Source: Actinomycetota bacterium (GTDB taxonomy: Bacteria; Actinomycetota; Aquicultoria; Aquicultorales; Aquicultoraceae). Taken from it: a stretch of 14,937 nt of DNA. The position numbers were made by a program, and so were the translations under genes. The DNA lies in the NCBI GenBank assembly GCA_030017355.1, contig JASEIR010000010.1, positions 1 to 14,937 of the forward strand, written 5' to 3'. Every line of letters begins with the position of its first letter. Position 1 is the stretch's first letter. Shown in pieces: positions 1 to 6,958 of the stretch. The notes beneath the pieces were generated by a model, which was given only the letters and a program-made list of their open reading frames with translations, was not told the origin of the DNA and did no database searches.

Positions 1-95
1 GCTCCCCCTCAAGGGGGAGGGGATTTGGTTTAGCTCCCCCTCAAAAAAAAGGGGGGGGGTATTTGGCTGCTCCCCTCCCTTGAGAGATTTAGTTG
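1..95. repeat. Tandem GC-rich palindromic repeat units
   Basis: There are about three degenerate units, starting near positions 1, 33 and 68. Each begins GCTCCCC and ends near ATTTGG or TTTAGTTGG. Unit 1 contains a perfect hairpin, CTCCCCC-TCAA-GGGGGAG. In unit 2 the same arms flank an A8 run followed by a G9 run. Unit 3 is shorter (CTCCCCTCCCTTGAG). Short palindromes of this style are commonly dispersed in intergenic DNA of bacterial genomes. Here they lie downstream of the hydrogenase operon, where the hairpins could also impede transcription. The homopolymer runs may be assembly errors. Confidence 0.6.
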
Positions 96-105
96 GTCTC
101 TCTCT

Positions 106-221
106 TTTGGTTCGCTTCAGACCTAAAGCTTTCAGAACAACAATGGACAAGCGCCAAGAGGATTTAATTGCAAAGTTTCTGAACCTAAGAATTAAAATAA
201 GTAGGAGAGACCGTTAATAAA
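106..221. other. Short gene-free spacer downstream of the hydrogenase operon
   Basis: This lies between the repeat units and the alpha-subunit stop codon. The only coding potential seen is a 24-codon plus-strand frame at 143-217 without a convincing ribosome binding site. A six-base inverted repeat (GAGAGA at 82-87, TCTCTC at 97-102) sits at its edge. No clear terminator with a T-tract for the minus-strand operon is visible. Confidence 0.4.
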
Positions 222-1514
222 CTAATGGACTGAACAGGAGAAACACGGGTCATAAGCCCTGATTAGCTGCTCACAGCGCATTGTGATTTCTTTTTCGCTT
301 AAGTTACTGATAGTTGGCAGCAGAAGACTTAGGTTCTTTTCTATATTGGCGGCATTGTGAGCTGTAGGAGTAACAATATCAGCCTTCTTGATTAGCCCAT
401 CTTTTGAGACCCGGTAGGAGTGGTAAAGAACTCCACGCGGCGCTTCAGTTATTGCAGCGCCCTCCCCAGCTTTTATGTTATATGCCGGTTTTTCATCCTT
501 TGGCTTAAGGTTAGCAATTAAGTTTATGCAATCATCTATTCCATCAACAATCTCAATTGCTTGAGCAAGATTGTTAAGATAGGGATTGTAATTTGGAATC
601 TTAAAGCCAACTTCGCTTGCAATAGCTTTAGCGTCATCTGAGAGAACATCAAAGTTCTGATTTATTCTTGCAAGTGCGCCAACCATAAATGATTCTTTTC
701 CGTCTAAGGTAGAATATTTAGAGTTTGTGTAAGAAAGTTGGCGCTCTTCAAAGTGTTCGCGGTATCTATCCTCAGTCGTATCGAGGCCGGAAGTCGACAC
801 AAGGCGACCCTCGTTGACCGGGTAAGCGCCATCGCCCCTTAAAGATACGTAAATACTCTTGCTATAGAAATCAGGAATTGGCAGGCTGGCTATAAACCTT
901 ACCGTCTCAAGAGCATCCTCTTTAACATTTTTCAAGCTATCTGCGGCTATCACAAGATTCTTGCGATCTGGAATTCGCGTAAACCCTCCAAAAATTGCTG
1001 ACATTGTATGAAGGGCACGGCCGCCAATTACTGTCGTCAAACTATTTGCCGCAGTTTTCATCCTTAAGAATCGTTTAAAAACATCTGGCTGCTCTGATAT
1101 AACTGGTAGTATGCTGGGATAACCCAGGTAATCAGGGGCGGCAAGCATGTAAAGGTGTATAATATGGCTGGCTATAATCTGGCTGCGTGCTAAAATCCGA
1201 CGTAGAATCTTTGTTTGCTCACTTATTTGAACGCTTGTAGCTTTCTCAAGAGCTCTTAGTGCCGTTGTCATGTGGGATACTGGACATATGCCGCAAATTC
1301 TTGATACAAGGTCGTGCACCTCATAATACATTCGCCCAACAAGAAAGCCCTCGAAAAATCGAGCTGGCTCCCAAATATTGAACTTTAGCTCCTTTACTTC
1401 ACCATCTGAGACAAGAGCATATATTCCTGCCTCTCCTTCTGTCCGAGCTAAATAATCAATCTTTATCTGTTTCTCAGGCGACTTTCCGATGGTAATACGG
1501 CGCTTTTCTGCCAT
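222..1514 (-). CDS. hydA: [NiFe] hydrogenase group 3b, alpha (large, Ni-Fe site) subunit
   Basis: This is the catalytic subunit of a cytoplasmic bidirectional NAD(P)-linked hydrogenase (sulfhydrogenase type), which splits or forms H2 at a Ni-Fe(CN)2CO centre. The 430-residue length matches the archaeal homologue. The two Ni-ligand motifs are clear: RICGICPVSH at residues 72-81 (C74, C77) and DPCFSCSVH at residues 422-430 (C424, C427). The protein stops directly after that final His with TAG, so the usual short C-terminal peptide is absent (see findings). The ATG at 1512-1514 lies inside the end of the delta gene (41-base overlap), with only a distant GGGGG as ribosome binding site, so translation is probably coupled to delta. 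This is the last gene of the five-gene operon. No maturation (hyp) genes or endopeptidase gene are in the window. The subgroup rests on the beta-gamma-delta-alpha gene set. The symbol follows Pyrococcus usage. Confidence 0.94.
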   Translation of the reverse strand: MAEKRRITIGKSPEKQIKIDYLARTEGEAGIYALVSDGEVKELKFNIWEPARFFEGFLVGRMYYEVHDLVSRICGICPVSHMTTALRALEKATSVQISEQTKILRRILARSQIIASHIIHLYMLAAPDYLGYPSILPVISEQPDVFKRFLRMKTAANSLTTVIGGRALHTMSAIFGGFTRIPDRKNLVIAADSLKNVKEDALETVRFIASLPIPDFYSKSIYVSLRGDGAYPVNEGRLVSTSGLDTTEDRYREHFEERQLSYTNSKYSTLDGKESFMVGALARINQNFDVLSDDAKAIASEVGFKIPNYNPYLNNLAQAIEIVDGIDDCINLIANLKPKDEKPAYNIKAGEGAAITEAPRGVLYHSYRVSKDGLIKKADIVTPTAHNAANIEKNLSLLLPTISNLSEKEITMRCEQLIRAYDPCFSCSVH

Positions 1515-2307
1515 AGTAAGCTCTTGCCCCCTCGCTAAACTCAGCGCTTAACCCAGCATATTCGGTAAAGCGAAGTTCAATATCTTTATCGCTAAAGCCC
1601 TTCCCTTTAAAGGTGCGAACCATCTCAGCAATATTGGGGTTGCTCATTGGCCCCCTACACCCAAAACAAGCCCTCATATTTGTTGTGCAGACTGCACGGC
1701 AGCCGCCTCTTGTCACTGGACCCAAACACATACTCTCCTGCACACCCTCGCGCATCAGGAGAACGCAAATATTGTTCTTTAGTTTGCATTCAACGCAAAC
1801 TGGATGCTCTCTTACATATGGCTTCTTATCAGCAACAACTGATCTGATAAGCTCCATATACTCAACTTCATCTATAGGGCACCCTCTCAAGTAATAGTCT
1901 ACCTTCACAAACTCATCAACTGGACTTACCTTTATGGAGCTTATAAGAAGAGGATCTGGGTAAACTCTTTCCTCAACGCTTCTTTCTGCCTGCCAGTCCT
2001 TTATTGATGGAACACCACCATGGGCTGCGCAAGCGCCAAAAGCAACCAGCTTCTTTGCTTGCCTTCGGATATCCTTTAGCTGCTCAATGTGCTCAGGAGT
2101 GCTGATGCCGCCCTCAATAAAGGCAAGCTCGTACGGCTCATCAAGCTCTTTGCTTGTAGCCATCTTGAAATAGACAAAATCAAGTAGCTCCAGAGTTTCT
2201 GGAAATAGCTCGAAGAAATAAAGAAGTGCAAACTGGCATCCCGCACAGCATGTAAATTTAAAGACAGCTGTTTTGACTTTTTGATCACTATTTGCTTTTG
2301 ATATCAA
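1474..2307 (-). CDS. hydD: [NiFe] hydrogenase group 3b, delta (small, Fe-S) subunit
   Basis: This is the electron-transfer small subunit that pairs with alpha and relays electrons from the Ni-Fe site to the gamma/beta diaphorase. In 277 residues it carries twelve cysteines fitting three [4Fe-4S] clusters. The proximal set is CAGC (C21, C24), GAC (C93) and RGCP (C143). The C-terminal half has C171, C174, C181, C194, C203, C207, C214 and C217, including the CFGCRGP motif. No twin-arginine signal is present, which is expected for a cytoplasmic group 3 enzyme. There is no in-frame ATG before the conserved region. The best start is TTG at 2305-2307, six bases after an AGGGG ribosome binding site. 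It begins 22 bases after the gamma stop and overlaps alpha by 41 bases. Confidence 0.93.
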   Translation of the reverse strand: MISKANSDQKVKTAVFKFTCCAGCQFALLYFFELFPETLELLDFVYFKMATSKELDEPYELAFIEGGISTPEHIEQLKDIRRQAKKLVAFGACAAHGGVPSIKDWQAERSVEERVYPDPLLISSIKVSPVDEFVKVDYYLRGCPIDEVEYMELIRSVVADKKPYVREHPVCVECKLKNNICVLLMREGVQESMCLGPVTRGGCRAVCTTNMRACFGCRGPMSNPNIAEMVRTFKGKGFSDKDIELRFTEYAGLSAEFSEGARAYYGRKAPYYHRKVA

Positions 2308-2313
2308 TTTATG

Positions 2314-2318
2314 CCCCT
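2314..2318 (-). promoter_or_regulatory. Ribosome binding site deciding the TTG start of the delta subunit
   Basis: On the minus strand AGGGG ends six bases before TTG (2305-2307). The nearby ATG at 2328-2330 opens only a nine-codon frame out of phase with delta, so it is not the start. Confidence 0.6.
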
Positions 2319-2329
2319 GCCTTCCTGCA

Positions 2330-3205
2330 TTAAAAGCTTGCTGCCAGAAGATTATGCGGTAGAGCTTTTACTTCTGGATAAGAAAATACTGGCCCATCTG
2401 TACATACATATTTTGGGCCAATCATACACCGACCGCACTTTGCCATTCCGCACTCCATACGCCGCTCTAGTGAAACAAATATACTCTCCTCTGAAAAACC
2501 TCTGATAATTAGGGAGCGTGCGACAAAGCGCATCATAATCTCAGGCCCGCACACAAATGCAAGCGCATTAGCAGGATCAATTTCCGATTGGTCAAAAAGA
2601 TTTGTGACAATCCCTTCCCCATATGGCCACTTAACGCCTTTTGGCACCTCATCGACTGTTAAAAAAAGCCTCATACCTGGGGTTTGGCGCCAGGTATCAT
2701 ATTCATCTGTAAAAATAAGATTATCCGGCTTTCGAGAGCCATACATAACCTCAACCTTGCCGAAGTTGTGATGCTGCTCAACGATGAGATTGATTAGGCC
2801 GCGAAGAGGAGCCAGGCCAACGCCTCCAGCAATTATTAAAAGATCTTTGCCTCTTGCACTATCAATCGGCCAACCAACTCCGTAAGGCCCCCTTATGCCT
2901 ACGGCATGCCCCACTTCCAGCTCACCAATTGCTTTTGTAAGGTCACCTACAACACGAATAGTATGGTCGAAAGAATCTTTCTGTGTTGGTGCGGAAGAAA
3001 TCGAAAAGGGTCCTTCCCCTATGCCAAGCAAGGAAATCATGTTAAACTGGCCCGGAGAAAAATCAAAGGGATGTTTTTCGCCAGCGAATTTAAAAGTATA
3101 GGTTTTTGTCTCGGAAGTTTCCTGATGGATTTTAGTTATTACGGCCAGCTTAGTTTTATAGGGATTTTCGGTTTGCCTGTAATAATTTCTATCAAAGGTC
3201 TTCAT
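2330..3205 (-). CDS. hydG: [NiFe] hydrogenase group 3b, gamma subunit (FAD/NAD(P)-binding diaphorase)
   Basis: This flavoprotein subunit exchanges electrons with NAD(P)(H). It is 291 residues from the ATG at 3203-3205. Domains in order are: a ferredoxin-reductase-type FAD-binding barrel with GPFSISSAPT (residues 66-75), an NAD(P)-binding fold starting AGGVGLAPL (126-134) and ending at the CGPE loop (219-222), and a C-terminal [2Fe-2S] site with C252, C257, C260 and C268, as in dihydroorotate dehydrogenase electron-transfer subunits. The frame stays open further upstream to 3349, but that part is antiparallel to nothing conserved and lies inside beta. The chosen ATG overlaps the beta stop as ATGA and has GGGAG upstream. 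The 291 residues match the archaeal gamma subunit (about 292). Confidence 0.93.
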   Translation of the reverse strand: MKTFDRNYYRQTENPYKTKLAVITKIHQETSETKTYTFKFAGEKHPFDFSPGQFNMISLLGIGEGPFSISSAPTQKDSFDHTIRVVGDLTKAIGELEVGHAVGIRGPYGVGWPIDSARGKDLLIIAGGVGLAPLRGLINLIVEQHHNFGKVEVMYGSRKPDNLIFTDEYDTWRQTPGMRLFLTVDEVPKGVKWPYGEGIVTNLFDQSEIDPANALAFVCGPEIMMRFVARSLIIRGFSEESIFVSLERRMECGMAKCGRCMIGPKYVCTDGPVFSYPEVKALPHNLLAASF

Positions 3206-4296
3206 ACGATAGTACTCCCAGGTCTTTCTATCTTGAATTTTTCTCGCGGCTCCATAAGATCGGCTACAATCTCTACCGGGTCGGCAAGTGATGTTATCCG
3301 ACCACGTCGCTCGGGCCATGATGGGCACCAGCGAACGCACCGGCCGCACCCAACGCAGCCTGTCAAACCATACTGCTGCTTCATCCAGCTTAGTTTATGA
3401 AGTGCTCTGTGTTTAAAGCGATCTATCCGAGGGCGCCTAAAATTTGCTCCAAGCGCTACTTCAGAAAACTCCAAAATTTGACATGAATCCCATTCTGCCC
3501 TGCGCACACCGACGTTTCGACTTGGTCTAACTTCATCCCTTATATCCGCGCAGTAGCAAGTCGGGCAAGCAAAAGTACAGTTTCCGCACGAAAAACAGAC
3601 ATCAGCGTTACGTACCCACGCTGGATGATCAAAATTATCTTTTAGGAATTTATGTAATTTATTGGGTGTGATTGGCAATTTCTTTCTTGAATTAGCGCGA
3701 GCCCGTTCAAGCCTTAATGCTTTATCGTTTAAGTCGCTTTGAGTTGCCTTGCTTAAACCTAGATCTTTTACAACCTCTTCCCCTTCAGAACTTCCAACCT
3801 CAACAAGATAGCCATCTGCGATCTCGGTTAGAAGTAGATCGTAATTTGAATATAGTTCAGGGCCGGTGCCCCAAGATGTGCAAAAACTCTCCCTTGCAAC
3901 CTCAGTACAATTTGCTGCAATAATGAGAGTATTCTTGCGTCTCTCCCAGTAATAGGGGTCAACAAAAGTGCCTCCAAATACTCTGTCAAGTGCAAGCACT
4001 GCATGTACGTCGCAGGGGCTAATTCCAAGGATTGCAAGTTTAGTATCAAGCGCTGGCTCCTCGATTTTAAAGCCATTGCCCAGCCAAAAAGAAAAGAGCA
4101 TCTGGTTAACCGGCTGTAGAACATGTTTTGCTGGAAGCATGGTGACTGCGCAGCCCAGGTAAGGTTTTATACCTGGCTTTATCAGCTCAAATGCATATTC
4201 CCCATCCTTGGCGATTGGCCCATATGCAAGATATCCATCCAATACCTTTTCAATAAGAGTATCTAGGTTATCGAGCTTTAAAGAACCAATCCCCAC
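3202..4296 (-). CDS. hydB: [NiFe] hydrogenase group 3b, beta subunit (4Fe-4S dicluster)
   Basis: This is the electron-transfer subunit of the diaphorase arm, linking the gamma flavin to the small subunit. It is 364 residues from the chosen GTG. Two ferredoxin-type motifs lie near the C-terminus: CFSCGNCTFAC (C234, C237, C240, C244) and CVGCGRCVRWC (C314, C317, C320, C324). An upstream N-terminal part of roughly 230 residues is typical of sulfhydrogenase beta/anaerobic sulfite reductase A-type proteins. The frame is open back to 4419, but those extra 41 codons overlap the GAF gene. The GTG at 4294-4296 has AGGGAGG five bases upstream, gives close to the family length (about 367), and starts 13 bases after the GAF stop. 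It shares an ATGA overlap with gamma. Confidence 0.92.
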   Translation of the reverse strand: MGIGSLKLDNLDTLIEKVLDGYLAYGPIAKDGEYAFELIKPGIKPYLGCAVTMLPAKHVLQPVNQMLFSFWLGNGFKIEEPALDTKLAILGISPCDVHAVLALDRVFGGTFVDPYYWERRKNTLIIAANCTEVARESFCTSWGTGPELYSNYDLLLTEIADGYLVEVGSSEGEEVVKDLGLSKATQSDLNDKALRLERARANSRKKLPITPNKLHKFLKDNFDHPAWVRNADVCFSCGNCTFACPTCYCADIRDEVRPSRNVGVRRAEWDSCQILEFSEVALGANFRRPRIDRFKHRALHKLSWMKQQYGLTGCVGCGRCVRWCPSWPERRGRITSLADPVEIVADLMEPREKFKIERPGSTIV

Positions 4297-4301
4297 TACT
4301 A

Positions 4302-4308
4302 CCTCCCT
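4302..4308 (-). promoter_or_regulatory. Ribosome binding site deciding the GTG start of the beta subunit
   Basis: On the minus strand AGGGAGG sits five bases before GTG (4294-4296), within the 13-base gap after the GAF-protein stop codon. It argues against the longer frame that would begin at 4419. Confidence 0.7.
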
Positions 4309-4309
4309 T

Positions 4310-5401
4310 TTAGGCAGCACCTGTAACACTTGACCAAACATCAGGCAAGCCACGCCAGACCTCTTGAATAAGCTCGTTATGGCTTTTAACAGCAAGATCA
4401 TAAAGCCTGGCATTCTCAATCGCTATTGCTGTATGGCGAGCCATCGCCTTAAGAAGCTCTTTTTCTTCGGGAAGAAAGATTCGCGGTTCAGCGGTGTATA
4501 TGCGAAGAACCCCAACGGCCTTATTTTTAATAAACATTGGGGCAACCATTACAGAAACTATACCTTCTTTCTTTGCCTCCTCTGGATATTCCCAACGCGG
4601 GTCTTCCCTTACATCAGTAATTGCAACTACCTCGCCCTTTAAAGCCTGCCAATCTATAGGGCTTTCCTTAATCTCAACTGGGCCCTTTTTAAGATATTCG
4701 TCACTTAAACCATAAGCTGCGGCAAGCTTTAGGGCTCCCGTTTTTTCATCAAGAAGCCTTATTAGACTTGCTTTTACGCCTATTAACCGGGCAGCGTTCC
4801 TGGTAGCAAGATTTAATACCTCTGAAGGATTAAGTGTCATGTTTATCTCTTCTGCCGCTTGATTTAGAATCATAAGGTCTGCGCAGCGCTTCTCACTTCT
4901 TTCAAAGGCGCGCGCGTCATCTATCGCCACAGAGCCAAGACCTGCAAGTGCTCTCATAAATTCGATTTCAGTCTCCGAAAATTTGCGCGGATGCGTAAAA
5001 TAAAGCCTAATTGTGCCAAGCGCCTCATCACGAATGGATAGGCCAAGCGTAAGGACTGAACCTATTCCCTCTTGCCTAGATTCGTCTCTGTACTGCCATC
5101 GTGGATCGGATGCTGCGTCTTCTATTGTCACGACCTCGCCGTTAAGTGCTGCCTGGTCTACCGGACTTTCCTTAACCTCAACTGGGCCCTTTTTTAAATA
5201 AGCATCACTTAAACCGTAAGCAGCTGCTCGTTTTAACACTTTGCCAGTCTCATCAAGCAAGCGAATTGAACTGGCTTTTGCTTTCGTTGCCTCTGTTGCG
5301 TCCTTGACAATAACCTGCAAAATCGCTGGAAGATTGCGAGCTGATACCAGAGATTTGCTTATTTCAAATAAAGCAAGACATTGTTCTTTTTCTAAAGCCA
5401 T
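4310..5401 (-). CDS. Tandem GAF-domain protein leading the hydrogenase operon
   Basis: The 363-residue protein is almost wholly two GAF domains, at about residues 10-165 and 175-335. The domains are clearly duplicates: both contain AAAYGLSD.YLKKGPVE.KESP, then a DPRW.Y segment and EGI.SV. No kinase, cyclase, phosphatase, helix-turn-helix or membrane segment is visible, and only about 30 residues follow the second GAF. GAF domains bind small ligands (cyclic nucleotides, heme, Fe-S, flavin) or form dimers; no specific ligand can be read here. The ATG has AAAGGAGCT upstream with good spacing. The gene is first in the operon, 13 bases before hydrogenase beta, so a sensory or regulatory role for the hydrogenase is an inference from position. 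A free-standing signalling protein is the alternative. Confidence 0.85.
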   Translation of the reverse strand: MALEKEQCLALFEISKSLVSARNLPAILQVIVKDATEATKAKASSIRLLDETGKVLKRAAAYGLSDAYLKKGPVEVKESPVDQAALNGEVVTIEDAASDPRWQYRDESRQEGIGSVLTLGLSIRDEALGTIRLYFTHPRKFSETEIEFMRALAGLGSVAIDDARAFERSEKRCADLMILNQAAEEINMTLNPSEVLNLATRNAARLIGVKASLIRLLDEKTGALKLAAAYGLSDEYLKKGPVEIKESPIDWQALKGEVVAITDVREDPRWEYPEEAKKEGIVSVMVAPMFIKNKAVGVLRIYTAEPRIFLPEEKELLKAMARHTAIAIENARLYDLAVKSHNELIQEVWRGLPDVWSSVTGAA

Positions 5402-5462
5402 CTCTAGCTCCTTTTAAAGACGGATTTAAACATCTAATTAGTTACCCCCTATGAATCGGTGG

Positions 5463-5477
5463 TAAAACCAGGTTTTA
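5463..5477. promoter_or_regulatory. 15-base perfect palindrome upstream of the hydrogenase operon
   Basis: TAAAACC-A-GGTTTTA has two seven-base arms around a single central base, about 60 bases before the GAF-gene ATG and about 40 bases after the tRNA 3' end. One central base is too short for a full RNA hairpin loop, so a dimeric regulator operator is more natural than a terminator. No convincing -35/-10 pair was found beside it, so the role is unproven. Confidence 0.35.
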
Positions 5478-5519
5478 AGAAATTTGGGCGAGGAAGACTG
5501 ATGGGGTATCTGCCAACTC

Positions 5520-5597
5520 TGGTCGGGATGAGAGGATTCGAACCTCCGACCTCCGCGTCCCGAACACGGCGCGCTAACCAAACTGCGCTACATCCCG
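5520..5597 (-). tRNA. tRNA-Pro (anticodon CGG)
   Basis: The minus strand folds as a full cloverleaf. The acceptor stem CGGGATG pairs with CATCCCG. The D-arm is GCGC with loop AGTTTGGTTA. The anticodon stem CCGTG/CGCGG carries loop TTCGGGA, placing CGG at positions 34-36. The T-arm is GGAGG-TTCGAAT-CCTCT-like. Discriminator A and an encoded CCA end at 5520. It decodes CCG proline codons. It lies upstream of, and on the same strand as, the hydrogenase operon, with 118 bases between them and no strong terminator, so some read-through is possible. Confidence 0.96.
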
Positions 5598-5674
5598 ATT
5601 AGGTTGCACTGCAACGGTTTTTCGTAACTCTTGCTCTTATCACCGGCAGGCATTTTTGTCTTTTATGCGAGTAT

Positions 5675-5680
5675 ATTATA
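5675..5680 (-). promoter_or_regulatory. Putative -10 box (TATAAT) for the tRNA-Pro transcript
   Basis: There is a perfect TATAAT on the minus strand, 77 bases upstream of the tRNA 5' end. The position 17 bases further upstream reads TGGCCT, a poor -35, so this rests on the -10 alone. An eight-base inverted repeat lies just beyond that -35 position. Confidence 0.35.
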
Positions 5681-5716
5681 GCGGTTTTTTTACGCTAAGG
5701 CCAGTTCAGATTATTC

Positions 5717-5740
5717 TAACTAAAGTTTGCGGTTTAGTTA
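5717..5740. repeat. Eight-base perfect inverted repeat between tRNA promoter and glycosyltransferase
   Basis: TAACTAAA and TTTAGTTA are separated by eight bases (GTTTGCGG). It sits in the divergent spacer between the minus-strand tRNA promoter candidate and the plus-strand glycosyltransferase. It could be an operator or a small hairpin in the glycosyltransferase leader. Confidence 0.4.
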
Positions 5741-5782
5741 ATGCCACTCACAGGAATCAAATAACATTCAAACCATTTTTGC

Positions 5783-6916
5783 ATGGCAACAAAGACAACT
5801 GATAATGGGTATTTTTTAAATATGGAAGGGAAAAATGTTCAAAAGCTTAAAATTGCTATTATTGCACCCCCTTGGTTTCCAGTTCCGCCACCTGGGTACG
5901 GCGGCATAGAAATGATTGTTTCACTTTTGACCGAGGGCTTATGGCAGAGGGGACACGATGTTACCCTGTTTGCATCAGGTAATTCAATTACCCAAGCCCG
6001 TCTTATATCAACCTTTGCTGAAGCACCTCATAAAAGGATGAAGGAGAATATCCACCTTGAGAACATCCACAGCTTGGCAGCATATGAGCATGCCGCAGAA
6101 TTTGATATCATTCATGACCATAATGGTTTTAACAGTCGGCTACTTGGCGCTCTTGTAAGAAAGCTTATCAACAAGCCTGTCATTGCAACATTGCATGGGC
6201 CAGCAGATAAGCATAGCGTGGATTTTCTTTCTTCTGTTGCTTCAGGGCTTATGTTTGTGGCAATTAGTGAATCTCAACGTGTAAGCTATGAAGGCTTTGA
6301 TTTTCTAGCCACCATACCAAATGCCATAAGGACCAGCGATTACCCATTTTCTAACACGGGCGGCGATTATCTTCTTTTTGTTGGCCGCATGAATAAAGAA
6401 AAGGGAGCACACATTGCTGCATCAACTGCCAAGCGGCTGGGAAGAAAATTAATAATGGCTGGGAAATGCAGCGAAGATCACGAAAAGAAATATTTTAACG
6501 AGCAGGTCAGGCCAAGCATGGGCAAAGGCGCTGAGTATTATGGTGAGGTTGATCAGTTAACAAAGCTAGAGCTTTACAAAAACGCCGAGTGTGTGCTCTT
6601 TCCAATTCAGTGGCCAGAGCCATTTGGCCTTGTTATGATCGAATCTATGGCTTGCGGCACACCAGTCATTGCGTTAAGAAATGGGTCGGCTCCAGAGGTC
6701 ATCAGGCACGGTGTTACAGGATATATAGTCGACAGCGAGGATGAGATGATTGAAGCCGTAGGGAAAATAGATAGGATTAATCGAGCTGCCTGCCGAAAAA
6801 TCGTAGCTCAAGAATACGATGAAGAAATCTTTATAAACCGGTATGAGCAAGCTTATATGGACGCTCTTGCTATTTCTGAAGTTAGTGCCCATGAACTTAG
6901 AGTAGGCGAGAGCTAG
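5783..6916 (+). CDS. GT4-family glycosyltransferase
   Basis: This is a GT-B fold retaining glycosyltransferase that transfers a sugar from a nucleotide donor; donor and acceptor cannot be told. The N-terminal Rossmann half has IAIIAPPWFPVPPPGYGGIE (about residues 24-43), with the glycine-rich loop typical of the family, then HDHNGF and a TLHGP segment. The C-terminal half opens with LLFVGRMNKEKG (197-208) and contains the E-x7-E motif EPFGLVMIE (E279, E287) that contacts the donor, followed by ACGTPVIA. The length of 377 is normal, and there is no signal peptide or membrane segment. The start is uncertain: neither the ATG at 5783 nor the in-frame ATG at 5822 has a good ribosome binding site, and the first 13 residues are not part of the fold. 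The gene stands alone between divergent and convergent neighbours. Confidence 0.9.
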   Translation: MATKTTDNGYFLNMEGKNVQKLKIAIIAPPWFPVPPPGYGGIEMIVSLLTEGLWQRGHDVTLFASGNSITQARLISTFAEAPHKRMKENIHLENIHSLAAYEHAAEFDIIHDHNGFNSRLLGALVRKLINKPVIATLHGPADKHSVDFLSSVASGLMFVAISESQRVSYEGFDFLATIPNAIRTSDYPFSNTGGDYLLFVGRMNKEKGAHIAASTAKRLGRKLIMAGKCSEDHEKKYFNEQVRPSMGKGAEYYGEVDQLTKLELYKNAECVLFPIQWPEPFGLVMIESMACGTPVIALRNGSAPEVIRHGVTGYIVDSEDEMIEAVGKIDRINRAACRKIVAQEYDEEIFINRYEQAYMDALAISEVSAHELRVGES

Positions 6917-6958
6917 CATTAAAGCCAGCAAAAAACTAAATGGCAGAGAAAGCCCGCC

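Noticed and set aside
1..105. CRISPR array
   Set aside because: The units are short, variable palindromes without regular unique spacers, and no cas genes are near.
143..217. 24-codon plus-strand frame with an ATG start
   Set aside because: It has no ribosome binding site and no recognisable product, and lies in an AT-rich spacer; too weak to call.
1613..1894. Plus-strand frame of 93 codons opposite the hydrogenase delta subunit
   Set aside because: The minus strand carries the conserved cysteine-rich subunit; this frame is its shadow.
3206..3349. 48-residue N-terminal extension of the hydrogenase gamma subunit
   Set aside because: It lies inside the beta gene. The ATG at 3203-3205 overlaps the beta stop as ATGA and gives the family length.
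4297..4419. 41-residue N-terminal extension of the hydrogenase beta subunit
   Set aside because: It overlaps the GAF gene and lacks similarity. The GTG at 4294-4296 has AGGGAGG at proper spacing.
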